Below, piece by piece: positions 46,861-61,289 of a stretch of DNA of 64,000 nucleotides; within the stretch, counting starts at the first letter, position 1, and each line of letters opens with the position of its first letter. Source of the DNA: Tubulanus polymorphus. Lineage: Eukaryota; Nemertea; Palaeonemertea; Tubulaniformes; Tubulanidae. The notes beneath the pieces were generated by a model that saw nothing but the letters and a program-made list of their open reading frames with translations, was not told where the DNA came from and did no database searches. The position numbers were made by a program, and so were the translations under genes. Where the stretch lies: NCBI RefSeq assembly GCF_964204645.1, contig NC_134028.1:20372153-20436152 (forward strand), written 5' to 3'.

Positions 46861-49284
46861 ACCCCCACACAAATGTTTTATTCTGGGTCCCAAACATTTT
46901 ACAAAAACATGATACATTTCTCTGACTGCATCTTGCGATTATCAGCGACCAATTCCTGAAAAACGAACATGATGGTACAACATCCGCGATAATTTCCGAT
47001 GCAACACACCTACCCCCTTCTATTTTCGTTCCCGGGTTTCAGAGTCATAGGCCTACATGTACGTAGTTATCCAAGTATTCCAGTCTAACTAAGTCCATGC
47101 AACCGTAAACACTATCCCAGCCCATCGACAAATCCTTTTCGCGTTTAACTAGAGGTCGACTGACTGGATCTGCTTAGTACTACCACCGACTATGTTAAGG
47201 AATATCGAACTGTACTGACTACACGACTCTGGAACGTGGAAGAACTGCATGGCTCTTTTAAACGCCAGGCTTCTTTATAAATTTAACCACACGAGCAGTT
47301 TTTAATACTTCTCAGTACAAACGCTAACTTCGTATTTTCGACAAATCGCTCACATTTCGCAGAAAATACTAACCTGGCTCGTTTTTGAATTCAACTCCGA
47401 AGAATATTTGTTACTATACTTGCCATCCTGTAGTATCTGTCGAATACATTATTCCAAGTGTGTGATTATTGTGTGTGATTATGACGTCACAATGTGAATA
47501 CTGAAGTGAAGTCGGAATCAATAATTGTGAAGTTTTTAGCGCAGTCGTGAAGAGTGTTTGAAACGTACATAAAAAACATCCATCGAAGTGCGCTGTAAGT
47601 GCAATTTATTAATACTACCTTACTATCAAGTAGTGTTAATCACGCAAATATCATCAAAACTGAACAAATTGAACATTGTTGGACCAGTCAATCAGTCTAC
47701 CAAGGGGAGGCCTACAACCCAGGACCATACTTAGACTGCCCCATAAGTTTCCTTTACAAACTGCACCAGGTGTTGGTCCACCAGGCTTACTTTACCACCC
47801 AGACTTCACCAGGATGGTCCTTTGCATTTGCAACCACATTCTCAGCCAATTGAGGGTTGGTCACCCTCCACCAAACCACGAGTGAAAAGGTTTTTGGTCT
47901 TCGCTATCGTGGGTCGAAGGTCGGACAAGCAGCAGACTGAATCTATGGGTCATTGCTGGAAGAAGGGTCTCTCGACTTTCAAATCGTTCCATGACTGAGT
48001 CTATACAATATTGAAACGTCAATGAACTGATGTGTTTGGGTTGACCATTGGTGTAAACTGCCAGGCCTCTGATGCTTTTAGGCTACTGGGTAACAGTGGA
48101 GTTCTCTTATCTCATCTCAGTTCGCCTTGCTATGCACACCGCACGAGTGCGCTCTTTCCAAACTCACGAGTCGTCGTGATTTAGTGCGAATAAGTAATTT
48201 GCTTTCAATTTAGTTTTTAATCAATTTACCGAAAGTAATTTCCAACATTAACTGTAAGTCTTGTCGAGCAGCGACGATTGTTGCAGCAATCAATAATCGG
48301 GTTATTTTGAAGTTTGCATTAGTGAGGGGTACGCGCGAGAGCCACTCTGGGTTAATTTCTTGATATGCTTCAGTCGTTTTACCTACTTTAAGTACTAATG
48401 ATTTCCTTTGAAACGTTACAAATAACGTTAACGCCATAAAACAAACAGTCGAACAGCATTTACGGTAGAAAATAAATCGAACTTTTCTCATCAGCACCTT
48501 AAGCTGAATGATTTTGCTGCGCAGTACGAGGGGCGCGACTGCTGCCGTTCTGTCACATTACACGCTAGAGAAACATCAAATAAGTTTTCATTTATTGTCG
48601 GTTGTCCGTATTAGGAACGTATTAGTGTCGATAAATATTTGATAGAGAAAGTGTTTTCGCTCTTAAATACACAGCGCCTCGATGAAAAACAATTACACCA
48701 CGTACAGTACACGGTGACGCGTGTCAGATACAGTATCACTAAAACAGGTGCTCACAGATTATTCTAGGGTTGAGGGCTGGGGGTGGAGGCCTTTTCAATT
48801 TTTGGGCCGGACAATTTATAATGGACATTGGACCCTATTAGTTTGGGATCTTTTATAAAGTACCCCGGTACATACGCGCCCTTTGCATGGATATAGCATC
48901 AATTGGCCACCTAATTCTTAAACACTGAAATCGGCAGGACGATTAGGACCACCAGGGAGCCTTGATTTAGCTGGCTTTAGAGTCCTTGGCTGTGCAGATT
49001 GGTCCATGGATTTGCTTTGAATTTTTCCATGTGTTATAAAGTATGATTTACGTGTGAAACGAGATACGAATAGAAATTGACTAGGGAGATTTTTCGCATG
49101 CTGACTTTTATACAAAAGCCCGAATGATATCGCTTACACTTGTCTCTGCAAATGACAACAAGCCTAGCTCCCTCTCTCACTCTCCTCGGAGCTTAGTAAA
49201 TAATCAGCTGACGTCGTATTACATGTACTCCAGACATCACTCTCTGTTACGGACTCACAGTGTACAAAATGCAACATGACCTAA
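46861..49284. other. Intergenic DNA with one weak exon candidate
   Basis: At 47470-47592 a TGACGTCAC site is followed by a purine-rich stretch ending in CTGTAAGT, a possible untranslated first exon with a donor. At 47676-47885 overlapping frames include a proline-rich TAPGVGPPGLLYHPDF that looks protein-like, but frames shift and stop, so it may be a pseudogene fragment. I cannot assign a family. The remainder shows nothing. Confidence 0.3.
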
Positions 49285-49413
49285 AGACCATTCCATAAAA
49301 GATGGCTGCCTTCATAAATTCCCCTATGACATCATCAGCTCTTTTCTGGAAGTGATGGCTGATGATGCCATAGGGGAATTTATAGAGGCAGCCATCTTTT
49401 ATGTGAAAGGTCT
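49285..49413. mobile_element. 129-bp hairpin MITE
   Basis: An almost perfect inverted repeat: CATAAAAGATGGCTGCC, CATAAATTCCCCTATG, CATCATCAGC on the left and the complements in reverse order on the right, with a loop of about 20 nt. The ends are AGACC and GGTCT. Typical of palindromic MITEs. Confidence 0.8.
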
Positions 49414-52400
49414 GTCGTATGAGACGAATTGATAGTGAATTAATGTGGATGGTACGGTCTTGATTGCTTTTTTAATAGCGTTGAACCGACTGACACCAAT
49501 AAAACTCTAAACGACAAATACTCGAGAGGAGTACGCGTAGTGGTGGTCAATAGTTTATTAAATTAATCACACAAATTAATTTTAGCGCCCATCAAATACA
49601 TGCTGTCGAATGTAATGAGATCACACGATACGTCAGTGAATAAATACCATGTACATTTATTCGTAAATTCTAGCAAATATTCTCTGAAAATGCAGGTAAG
49701 GGGCATTCTAGGTTGAAATCTAAAACTGGTCTGCTAAGCTATCCAAGACCAATCTAAAACTAGTTAGATAATTTAGATGTTTATATACTGGATCGGACTC
49801 AACTGCGTATCTAATATAGGACATGGAAATTCCATCATTATTAGAATTCCTGTTCCATGTTCAGTTCAATATGTAAGAAGAGAGGCCGAGTGAGATTGAG
49901 GTAGTTTTTGTCATCAGAACAATGGCGGCTCAGATATCCTCAACCGAACTGTTGGTGAAATAAATAATTAAAGAATTCTGAGAGATGTCCGCAATGTTAC
50001 TAAGTTACGGCAGAAATTATTGATCGCATGTTGACTGTTGTGTAATTCAAGCGTCGATCGATAATTGTATATAGCCTATCTAATACATACATATACATAT
50101 GTCTGTTTTATACATGCAGTGTATATGACATTAATCTATTATTTATCCTATTCAGGTTCTACCGACATCGGAATATTCTGTATCTGATGACAGATGGTTA
50201 CTTTTACAAAAATAACCGGACGTCCTGAGCCCCAGTCACATGCAGGCTAACATGGACATAGAATCCAATCTCTTTACATTACCGGAAACTGAAATAGACC
50301 CATATCATCAGATATATGCATTCATAAGGCGACCATATTAGACACACGATTTTGCCGAGAGGATACGAAATCTCGGTGAAATGATTTATTTGCTAAGCAA
50401 AATATCTAACCCAAACCTCACGTGATTCAAAATGGCCACCGCTTCTGATTGTGGGTAGCCGATCGTTTTAGGTAAGGCCTAATGAAGAAAGTACGTGTAA
50501 TAAAATGTGTAGGAATTTGTAATGATACGGTATTAGTATGCGTCGATCGATCAGCAGGGTATCTAGCTGTACAAAGAATTGTACTCTGATTTCGATTTTA
50601 ATCACGTGTTCACGCGTTAAAAACATTTACGTATTGACCGACAACCGAATCTGAAAATAATCGCTCTACAATCCTCTGATTATCGATTAGTAGAAATCTC
50701 GAAGTATCTCCATTTTTCTCGTTACGTAACCTCGCTCGCTCGACGGTTTAAATCTGATTAGGATGGATATAATATTGATCGGCGTCGTAAATCAGAGATA
50801 TCCGAGATATCATTTCCTGAACCTGCGAGTTGAACCGTTTACTGTATAATACGAACAGCTTCCGCTTGTGGCGAGCTGTCTGAGAGCTGTGTGCAGTCAC
50901 CACCGGCATCCCCGTGTCACCGCATTCCTCCCAAACAATCATCATTGCTTTTTCAATCGAAAGTTGAAGCATTTTGTTTGTCATTAGAACCGAGTCTGAG
51001 ATACAAAGCAGGGCTTTTTGACACGGTAAACCATTGAGCTGTTATGTTGTATAATTAATTAAATGACGAGTCGTACATATTTTCTATTCTATCTATGAAT
51101 TATACATCATATGGCTAATCAATCTCAATCACGAGTATTATTCAGGGCATTCCAATGATGCGGTTCTCGGCATATTGAAATTCAATAAGTTTACTTATTG
51201 ATTTGATAATGTATAATTACCGCCAAAAAGTGCCTCTTATACCAGGCCAGTGTTAACAGTAGGCCTACATCTTATGCACTACATACCCGTTTGGTAAGTT
51301 AGTCAAGTTAGTTTTCTAGTTCGGGGAAGGATCCAGTATTGTGCGCTGGGATTCGGACATCTAAAACACGAACAACTGAAGAATTATCAAAACCGTCATT
51401 ATTCAACGAGCCGTTTTATCATTCTTCATAAGAAGATCTAAAAAGAAATCCGTTGTGCAATGTAAGCAATGAAATCGTGAAACCTCTAGAATTTCTAATG
51501 TGGGCACCTCCTTCTCTGACCCTGGATCCGCCATTTTTGCATACAACGGGTGCAAAAAGGATGCAAAATGAGCTAAACGCTACAAAATATCCGTCATAAC
51601 TACAACTAACTCGACAAAAGTCCCATTCATGGTGGGACCCGAAAGGGACCTCCAGCATGCCAGCCTAACAAGCTAACCACGCACACTAGTGATAGAGTCT
51701 GGATACTGGTCAGTCGGGTGTGATCATCAACAATTAATAGCCCTGGTGATCAGTCAAGCTAACTTCATTGCCTTGCCTAAAATTCTGATTCCAAAAGTTT
51801 AAATTTTGTGTGTGTGACCATGGACGTATAAACTAGTTTATACGTTCATGGTGTGACAGACGCTCCTGATGTTCGGCACAATCTGATGCATAAGTTTCAC
51901 CCATGTTTCTGCCTAGTCTCGGTTCCAAATTATACGCTACTGTTATCTTTTACAGCGCGCTGCAAACTGCACTGTAGTAACGACCGGAACGCAAATAATA
52001 GACAACTTTATTCGGACAAATAGCGCAGAGCGGCCTCGAGCAGTTACTGCGCCCGATAATCGTGAACATTAAACGTGTTTGGTTTGCAAATAGATCGCGC
52101 TCGTTTAGGAGATATCAATCTCCAAAACGACTTTACTCTTCAATTCTCACAGGTTACTCTCGGACTATTTCATATTATTACTCATCCAGGTTTACTGGAC
52201 GGGTATAAGTTAAATCTTACTCATGAATCATAAACAGCCCTTGAGACGAGTAGTAATGTCGTATGGTAGAGGTTCTCTGTATCTGGTTAGTAATTGCGTC
52301 TACGTCACAGGAGACCAGCCCACATCCTGTCTTCTCTTTTAATCATTAATCAAAATGACCAAATTCTTGTTTTATATACTCAAAATGTTTTTCATCGCCA

Positions 52401-54399
52401 AAGTATCACCGACAAAGATTTCTTTGTGGCTAGTCATTTAGAGGATATGAATATCTTGTTCGTCATTCTGACTGGGATCTCAATTTTTTTTGGGGTAGTA
52501 TTCTGATATGTTTAAAATTTATGGTGTTACTTCGGTATTCGAGCTTTTCTAATAAAGTCACAATGCTACTCCATACGTGTTGTGAGTCCAGCATTTTCTA
52601 CGATGGCTACATAATAATATTGACCAAACTTTTTGACCCAGTTCTATTGTGGGTTCATACATTTTTACTTCTCAATCTTAAACACTAGGCTTAGGTCAGA
52701 TTGAGACTGAACTGCAGGGTTTGGCATGCATGTATCAGTCTTTCAGCAATCAATTAGACAAAATACAAAGTTCAGACTAAATGCAACTATAATCCCCGTA
52801 TGTGCAATACATTCATCGATTATATCTCTCCTAGGACTGACTCGCAAAACGCGTTCAGTGAGTGAGATAAACGCGTGAACACAGTGAACACTGAGTGAGG
52901 AATTGAGAAATTTGGAGTTAGCTACTCGGGAGCTAATTCGATTAAATCATTCAACACAATGTTTACTGAAGCGGTAATAATTTGTAATTTACAACTTCCG
53001 CTTCGACGCCCGTTAAGTTCCCGTCGGCCATTGCGCAGGCAGCGCAATTACGTCATTATACCCGTCTCGTCTGCGAGACGTCAAAAATCCACTTTTACTT
53101 GTCACAATTTGACGTGTGTGAAACTGTTTGAGTAGGTCGAGTGATTATGCGTGAAACACAGAGAAACTATTCAGTTCCGAAGCCGTTGTATAAAATCATT
53201 GCAGGCACGCGCGGCGCGTGACGTCAAGAAAAGAAACTTACTAGCATACGCGAATATTGTAAAATATTGATATAGTTCAGTTATTCACAGTACACTTAGA
53301 ATCTTGATTCAAATTTAAACTCGCTTTTGAATAGATAAAATCGAAAAAAGTACGGTGGAACCGGCTTGGAAAAAGCAACAAAACACTAACTGATTTACAG
53401 AATGCACGAGTTAGTTCTGAGAGTTCAAAAAATTGCCTGCTGTGTTCAGAATTTATTCATTTCTTCCAATTGAGAACCGTCACTCACGAAGCCCTCGCCC
53501 AGACATCCATCCCTTCAGAAACGCTTGTTCATGGACCCTTTCCACGTGGAGGAGAGATGAAATACTAGTTGATCATCTGAAAATATGAGATTGTCAACAG
53601 GAAGTGAAGTATGTCAGATTGTGTGCCGGTAAATATTGACTAGTGGTACCACAGTGTGATACATGTAACAGTATTGATTAATTGAATGTCGTATATTGGT
53701 CACGCATTGTTTACCAGCTACCGTACAACATACAACGCATGAGTTGTATGGAACTCATGAGTTATAAAACTCATCAATATTTATAGTAAACTTGCAAGTA
53801 ACGGTTCAAAATTAGCTATTTGAGTATAGTAGAACTCGGGACCCAATTCGACGTTTTATTGTATCTGAACCCAAGTCCACAGTAGTTGTGAGGGATCGCC
53901 TTTGAATTTGGACTCTACCACAATGGGTCTACTAATTCGACCCTGGGTTTAAATCTGACTCGGACCTTGCGTCGCTCATTTTGTTTGGATGCAGTTCCAG
54001 ATTGTCCAAGTCAGCCCCATGCTATTCGAGTTTGCATTCAGTTCCGCTACATGAGTTTTTAAATCTTCCATGCTGATGTACTGTGCACTCGTCAGTAGCC
54101 TCTGTTGCTGATTACGGTGTTACTTGATTCCGATGAAGCCATGTATCCAACACATGAAGAACGCGGTTTAAAATGACAGTTTTCTTCTACCTTGTCTGTT
54201 ATTATAGAGGAAAGCTGCGTGTAGTATCGTATGTAGGCATATTATGCCTATATTGATTCAGATACACTACATACAATCGAAACAAACTACTACGGTAGGC
54301 CTAACGTACGTGTAGTTACACTTTAGACGTATTGCGTTGTGTAAAAAATTATCTACATTAATCTTTCCCTCAAATCTCGCATCCAAAATAAGTAACCAA
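49414..54399. other. Gene-poor DNA
   Basis: No exon supported. 51818-51851 is a 34-bp palindrome around ACGTATAAACTAGTTTATACGT with one mismatch. 52840-53240 contains a CpG-rich stretch with GCGCAGGCAGCGCAAT and several TGACGT words, possibly a control region. 53840-54010 has words related to the GTTCCACAG MITE family. Confidence 0.4.
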
Positions 54400-54760
54400 G
54401 AAAACTAACTTGAAAGTTTATTGACGCCTTGAAAACAAAATATTGCGTAAATATTGACGACAATAATGTATTTTGGATTTGAATATCGACAATTGAATTG
54501 AATTGACCGGCAACCAGTCTTGCCCCGATATATTAATGACGTAATGCACATCCTCTCAAAGATTTATCAAAAATGATATTTATATGAAATGTATCTAATT
54601 ACAAAATAGGCGCCTAAATTCACAATTGCAATTGTTATTTTGTAACGCCAATATCGATGACGTAGTGCACATCCACTCGCACCAGAACCACTTATAACGC
54701 ATACGCATAACGCATCGGGTATCAATGTATATAGACATTATTTCAACGGTTTTCACAGCG
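54400..54760 (+). repeat. Paired repeat, copy 1 (second copy at 61290-61680)
   Basis: Both copies have ACTAACTTGAA, TTTAT, GCCTTGAAAA, GACAATAAT, CAACAATTGAATT or close, CCGGCAACCAGTCT, ATATATTxATGACGTA and, about 140 bp later, GCCAATATCGATGACGTAGTG. The TGACGTA block therefore occurs twice inside each copy. Confidence 0.7.
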
Positions 54761-57700
54761 TCAAATAATCTCACGTGATCAAAATAAAATGGCCGCTGTG
54801 ATATCGACTTTAAGACCGTGAACTCCTTATCCACTATGTCTTATCTTGAACATAGCAAACTCTTGAAAATTGAGCTTTTTTTCTTGGCAACAGGTTCTGT
54901 TAGGAATGTCATTGAGATTCCGCTCTGATTCAATGTTTGTCTGAGTTTTCTGATTCCATTTGGATATCTAGTCTGAATCCGCGCAGGTTCTATTATTGAT
55001 GATTCCAATCAGATTCGGCGTACAAACTTTGCGTAGCGATATCTTTGTCTAAGAAAGCATATTTCTGGGTCTGTATATATAGTCGAATATCAGAAAACGA
55101 TTATTACTAGTTCATGAACTATGATTTCATTCACGAAGTAGAAACTCCAAGATTAGTCTTATTTGGCAGTTACCGGTTATAACTCCAGGATTAGGGTGTG
55201 CCAGTCACAGTTCAAACTGTTAGAAATATATACATATATAATACTGTATTTACGCCTCAGGGAAATCGCAGTAAATGATCGTCGCTTATAAACCTGTGGT
55301 CCGTATTTGATGATTCAATGGTTTGAGATCTCTGGAAACAAAACTTCTATCATGGTATTCTCAGTTTATTAGATGGTTAAAGATCATCCCACATGACAAG
55401 GACAACGTTTTAGAACAATATTTTGCGTTTAGAAAGCATTAGCAAATTAGAACATAAATTCGTAATTCTTTATATCAATGCCTGTTGATGGGGTTTGATT
55501 CTATCATAGATTAATTATAAGCTGACAGAATTATTAACTTCGTTCGATCCGGAATTTGCAAAAGCAATTATTGGCGTCATTAGGGATGTCATTTCAGACC
55601 TTTGCATAAATATTTTAATTGCTTGTCTGAAGAGAAAAGAAGAAGATATCTGTAATTCGTGAATCGAAATCGAATGGAACTGCTGCAACAGGAAGGGGCT
55701 GGGATGAAGATACATTAAACCTCACGAATCTGACACGCCCAACTCGGACTTTTAACCAACTAACTCGGGAAAAAACGATATCATTTCATGACTTTTCTGT
55801 ATTTTCCGATTCTAACTAGTGCTTTGGCGTTGAACTCATTTCCAACGCGTTCCCAGTTTGTCCGAGTGATGCGAGGTTTAATAGCGAATTCCGCCATCAG
55901 CTTATAAGCGTCAACAAGACTAAAGTAGTTTCTCATACATGAAAACTAGGCGGGGGTCCGTGCATTTATTAAAACCTGATTCGTCCATAAACCGGATTCA
56001 TTTCATCGGTTTGATCGGATCGAAGCGGAACCGAGTGTCAATGTATCGATATACAGTGGGAGAAGGTCACGCTCGAGTTCGAATCGGTAACCGATTAAGT
56101 AAAAGTATTGATATTTGACGGTTTATATGTATGATATATCAGTTAATATATCGGATATATGTGATAGAATTGATGTACTTTTGGTCGGTCATGAACTGCG
56201 CCGTGTCGCGGCGGCCGCAGCAGTCTAGCTGAGTGTCGCTGTGACGTCATGTTAATTCAATTGACACCAGTCGCTCTTGCGCCTTCTCGGTAAATATTCA
56301 TCCGTAATTCAACACTTTGCCAACTCTTACATAGCTTTATAACCTTCATTACATCCGAACCCGTTCGAACATTATAACCTTATTAACGCCCAAAACTGTT
56401 CATACTAAATGAGTATTACTGAATGTTGCGCTAGTTTATGGAGCTGAGGTACTGCTCGGTGTTTATTGTACATATATATACATATTGGTGACTAACTGGA
56501 ATATTGGTTGGGCGTCGACTTACAAAACCATCAATTCATCATTAATCTCTTATATCATATTACATCAAAGGAAAACAATATCCCAGAAATTGTGTTCGGG
56601 TTGACAGTTATATTAACAGCTAACTCGGTTCATTAAACCTGGGGTACAGTGGTGGTGGGGGAGGGGGTCCTCTCCCTGTTCAGACTACTCATTCTGGATC
56701 AGTTTTTGAAAATGTGCTAATAAAATGTTAATGATATCTGTAGTTCATTTTCGGTTAAAATTTCTCAGGTAAATATAGGCGTCCCGTCATACAAATTCAA
56801 ATAAATTACCGTTTGAGAGCCGTGAATAGATTGTCCTCAGTTACTGCGCCAGGGAATGGAATGCCTATTAATCTACGATTAAGATTAATCGTATTCCTCA
56901 TAAAACTGCAATCTATCTCTCTATATAGCTGTGTTTGACGTGCTGAAGATTTTAGATATATCTTCAGGTGTTTGGGGTTACAGTGACCGTGTTTGTTGGG
57001 TTACTGTAACGGGGTTACTGTACCAGTGTTACTGTGTAGCGGGGGTTATTGTAGCGGTGTGTTCGGAGTTACATCAATCATCCGCTCTCTGACAAACTGC
57101 AATCATTTTTCTACAGGAAATGGTCAAGTTTTCTCGACGGTCGGTTTCCGCTGTGAGATTATTCCGTACACCCCCTTCCTAATAGGGAGGAAGGGTACGA
57201 AATGAAGGGCGAGTTGCTAAATAAATACTGTATCGACCTATTATCTCGCAAAGTGGCTCACGATGACGTCACAGGGGATTATTGTATTAGTAATGAATTG
57301 TTTTCGCAGATTTCAATATAATGAGAGTCTGGCCGTGACATGTCACTAAATGCCACGTACTGTCAGTAAACTGTCAGGTAGAAGCGTGTGCTGCTGATAC
57401 AGTTTCTAGGCATGTAACCGTTTACCCTCCCTCCTCTCAGCGTCTCAGCCGCGTTAAATCCGTCTGTAAACTAAAGAGAAAGTAACCGATTCCATTATTG
57501 GCGACTTACAACATGCGCAAGAGGTCTTTATTCTGAAACAATTATCAAACGATTATCCGGGCAGAAGAGACGAGAACGCTGTTGGATCTACGTGATTGGC
57601 AGATTGAAAAATAGTCCGAACCTATGCAAATGTATAAAATTCATGCACTTCATATCATTTGTATATCTAATTGTATACATATTAGATCTATATGGACATT

Positions 57701-57787
57701 CTAACATAACTATGCGTAGAATTATATAAATGTATAAATTCATATGCACATTTTTAAAGTAAAATGAATACATCTATGTACACGTTT
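54761..57787. other. Gene-poor DNA with a CpG-rich patch
   Basis: 56195-56260 contains GCGGCGGCCGC followed by TGACGTCA, a CpG-rich and CRE-containing patch that could be a promoter without an identified gene. 56990-57070 has short repeats of GGGTTACTGTA. No exon is supported. Confidence 0.35.
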
Positions 57788-58060
57788 GATTTGATTTGAA
57801 CACTTTATTTTTCAAATATAATTTACAGCATAGTGTACAAAGCATAATACAAAATACAGTAAATTAGACCTGGAGGGGCCTGTAGAAACTAAGGAATAGT
57901 TTGTATAAAACAGGTCCCTCAAAAGAGAAAAGAAAAAAAGAGAAATGCAATAAAGAAAATAATATGCTCACAGTCAACCCTTAACACACAAAATGCAATC
58001 AAAGTAAACTATGATAACAGCTTGATTAAGATATAATCATTTAATAAGCCAGTTGTTTTC
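57788..58060 (-). mobile_element. Antisense LINE 3' end
   Basis: The minus strand ends in AAAAATAAAGTGTTCAAATC, a polyadenylation-like signal with a short tail, preceded by an A-poor 3' untranslated-like sequence. This fits a 5'-truncated non-LTR retrotransposon. No coding part remains. Confidence 0.45.
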
Positions 58061-58744
58061 TGTTATATTCCAAAAACAATAATTTTAGTTCGAATAACTG
58101 TATGATAAAATCAAGCACAACGTTCACAGTATATTGTATTATGGTTCATACGCGTGTATATATGTATGTACGCAGATTATTTATACGATGAATTTAGATG
58201 TAATTTGTCACCGAGAGGAAGTTTTTAATTCGTGCCGCGGTAAGAGAGCGCTGATCGATGTGGTTGTGAAGTGTGGAATGGTTTGCCTCAAATTCCAATT
58301 AGCGAGGATTCAATTGAAGCTCGCTCATCACTCAGGGGGTTTACACGTTAACTATAATACACACTGTCCCCTGGGGTTCTATACGCCTAGATTCTCTCTC
58401 TGATTTCCTGTCTGTGTTTTTAAGTAACACTTCACCTGATGAGGATAAGTAGTGGTTTTGTAAATTACGGTTAAGACCCCCGAGAGGTAACTAGCTCTAC
58501 ACGCGCTCTAATCCGTTTCTTTACCCGGCAACTGCGGTTGCTGCTGTAATTACTGCTGTATTGAACACCTTATTCATTCTACGTGGAGCATTTCAAAAAC
58601 TGATCGAGCTGTTTCTGTTCGGAGCTCACTAATGATGGAACCTCACTGATTGAGGTGTTTCGTACGTATCTAGCCATACGTATGTGGCTGAATATACGTA
58701 TTAGCGATTTCTAGAAAAGTTCTAAAAATCTTACATGTTAGGAT
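58061..58744. other. Intergenic DNA, no gene seen
   Basis: An 89-codon frame at 58134-58403 has no domain or splice support. Confidence 0.35.
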
Positions 58745-58900
58745 ATACTGCAATCAAGCGGCATGATATCAATCACCAGATGGCATGATGTGAGTCACTA
58801 GGTGGTGTGACGAGAGTCACTATTTCGACCGCCAGGTGGTGTCATTTTTGCCACGAATGGCGTGATATCGGCCGCCAGGACCAGTGGTGTATATCGTGTT
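58745..58900 (+). repeat. Short tandem repeat of GGTGGTGTGACG-type words
   Basis: Four or five imperfect units of about 30 bp: ATCACCAGATGGCATGATG, TCACTAGGTGGTGTGACG, CCGCCAGGTGGTGTCAT, GAATGGCGTGATATCGG. Contains CAGGTG E-boxes and CTCF-like half cores. Confidence 0.55.
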
Positions 58901-60224
58901 GTTCGGTTTGTCTATTCTATATTCAATCACAGTGCGACTGTTCGAACTACTGTCTACTCTTACTCTTCAATTAAACGGCACTCCATGGATTTCTATTTAG
59001 TTACAGTAAAGATTACGCGTTGCTGATCTCTGCTGCTGAATCAACGAGACACATTTGATTGGCTTTCAACTATGCGTAATGTAAGGCTGATATCTGGTGT
59101 AGTCCAGTTCTGCTGGACACGCTGTATGTCATCCATGTGTCTCTGCTGGGAGTTCTTGATGTCAACTCTTGTAAATCGCGGCAGCCTGATGCTTCTTCGC
59201 AGGTTATGAGTAATAAGAGCAACGACAACAGCAGCAGCCTAGTGCCTTTAAGGCAGTTTTACTCATTGATGTTAACTTCAAAATATGAAAAACGAATTCC
59301 TTCGAGTTATGTCCAGTTTACAAAATAATTCGGCACTCATTTCTAAATATTCGCCCTGATGACAACCCCTAATTGAATTACATATCGAATTTTTGATATT
59401 TGTGATGATTTTTTAAAAAATTATTGTGAGCATTAGTCAAAGATTGTATCATTACCCGCGCGTGCGCAGTGTGGCCGGATATATCTAATTGTTCTGTCAG
59501 TTTTAAGACTTCGCTTATAATGTTTTAGTGTCACGAAGTCCATTAGACTTCTAATCATTAGGCATTAATCATTAGATCTTAGTCTGGTGAGAATAGGTTA
59601 TAGTATAAATAACATCGTTTATTTCAAATTTCTAAACTGATCTTAAACCCTGGGGTAGGATCGAATATTCCAGACTATCGGATTACTGTTATAAATTCTA
59701 TAAAACCGGTGGGAAATAGATTCAGGTTCACAGAAAGGTTTAGATGATATATGATATTCAGTCGTTTGATATTTAAACTAAAATTTTCTGTGTAAATAGC
59801 GTTATATCCAAATTTAGCTGTTATGTCGAGTTCGCCTCAGTATCATTGGAACTGAAGGTCCTCTCTTCTCTTTCCCCTCCCTCTTCCCCTCTCTCTCCCT
59901 CTCTCTATCTCTTACTATTTGATTAAATATACTGCACTCTTCCTGGGGCTATACAATGTAGGATAAACTACCATTGAGTCTCAAGAGAATCTTGAGAATC
60001 TCGGAATTACCTCCCTTACATGCATCAATTCATACAACTTAGTATTTCTTTGTTGCTTATATATCTCAACATGCAAAATCAGATGTAAAACTCCGAAAGC
60101 TTGCCTTATTTCTACGAAGAGGTCTCAGATATTTTGAATAACATTGCTGTATTAATCTTGTCACACATTAACTGTGTAGTGTAATCTTGGATATATATTA
60201 GCCTTGGTTATCACCTATCCAAAA
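58901..60224. other. Intergenic DNA with CT-rich tract
   Basis: 59860-59912 is a CTCT/CCCT pyrimidine tract. No gene is supported. Confidence 0.4.
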
Positions 60225-60352
60225 TACAACAGAATTTGTTTCTGATATTGTTCTGATATTGTATTGTATTGTGTTGTATTGTCTTTTTGCTCTAAGCAAA
60301 TATACTTTTGTGAGCAATAAAATATATTCTATTCTATTCTATTCTATTATAT
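60225..60352 (+). mobile_element. LINE 3' tail with ATTCT repeats
   Basis: TATTGTATTGTATTGTGTTG, then GCAATAAAATATATTCTATT and four to five ATTCT units. Tails of short ATTCT-type repeats after AATAAA are characteristic of CR1/L2-related non-LTR elements. Heavily 5' truncated. Confidence 0.55.
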
Positions 60353-61289
60353 AGTATCGATCCTTTGTCATTTGTGGTGAGCAAATGCTGGTTGTGTGAT
60401 ACGGATGCGATTCTTACTCGCTTGGTCGACGAGTTAAGGTTGAGTAGGCCACTTTACAGCGAAGGTTTCTGGTGATTGTTACTAATGAACCGGTTTACAC
60501 GAGTCTGTGATTATTGTCCATTAATAGTGACCGGAACTGCGCCTGAGGGCTTCATTATAGACTCGTCTAGTGTCCGTCTGTGTGTGTCTATCGAGTATCA
60601 ATACGCCCTTCCGCTTCTGGTCAGTCTCCGCTGCTGGTCACTCTCCGTTGCTGGTCAGTGTCTTTTGTGTCATTTGTCGCTAATTTCGTTACTGATAACA
60701 CAAATCAAGCAGGACTTACTGCAGGCAATAATTACGCGTCGTCGCCGCAACCGCCGCCATATTTTCTCAATCACGGTGTGTACCGAAAACACGATATACA
60801 CAACACGTACACTGTATACACACTTGTTTGTTACAAAAGCATGATGGCGATAATGAATGAAATGGCTGTAGCTTATGGTATACGGTAAAAATGTCCCGGG
60901 AAGTAACTGTGCATTTACTTTATAACTTTTCATAATTTTCTCGATTAGTGATATGCGATTTAGCAACTGCACAATCGTAAAATCTTCTTAAATTTGACGT
61001 ATCTTGTAATGAGCTTACATTCTCATGTAGGCAAAATTATTCAATGCAACATTTTAGGCCTTTAATTCTCATGGTCACTCAATGAATTCTTTCCTTTTAT
61101 GGTTTTATGGTTAGTGTGCAATTTACACAATTACCAAGTTTGTTCTGTGTTATTTTGATGTGAAATTTACTTAATTGGTAATGATAGGCTGGGATATTTC
61201 TGCTACCTTAAGGGACAATCTTTCCAGGGACATCATATTCCGGGAAATTTTTACCTACATTCGTATAGCTTATTCACGTGCGTCAAAGA
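60353..61289. other. Intergenic DNA, no gene seen
   Basis: Overlapping frames of 100-122 codons at 60476-60972 on both strands cancel each other as evidence and show no domain. Confidence 0.35.

Noticed and set aside
47676-47885. Proline-rich frame taken at first for a transcription-factor exon
   Set aside because: I could not place it in a family, and protein-like segments lie in different frames with stops, so no CDS is claimed.
50748-50984. 78-codon minus-strand frame with a protein-like look
   Set aside because: No domain and no clear acceptor/donor pair; not strong enough to list.
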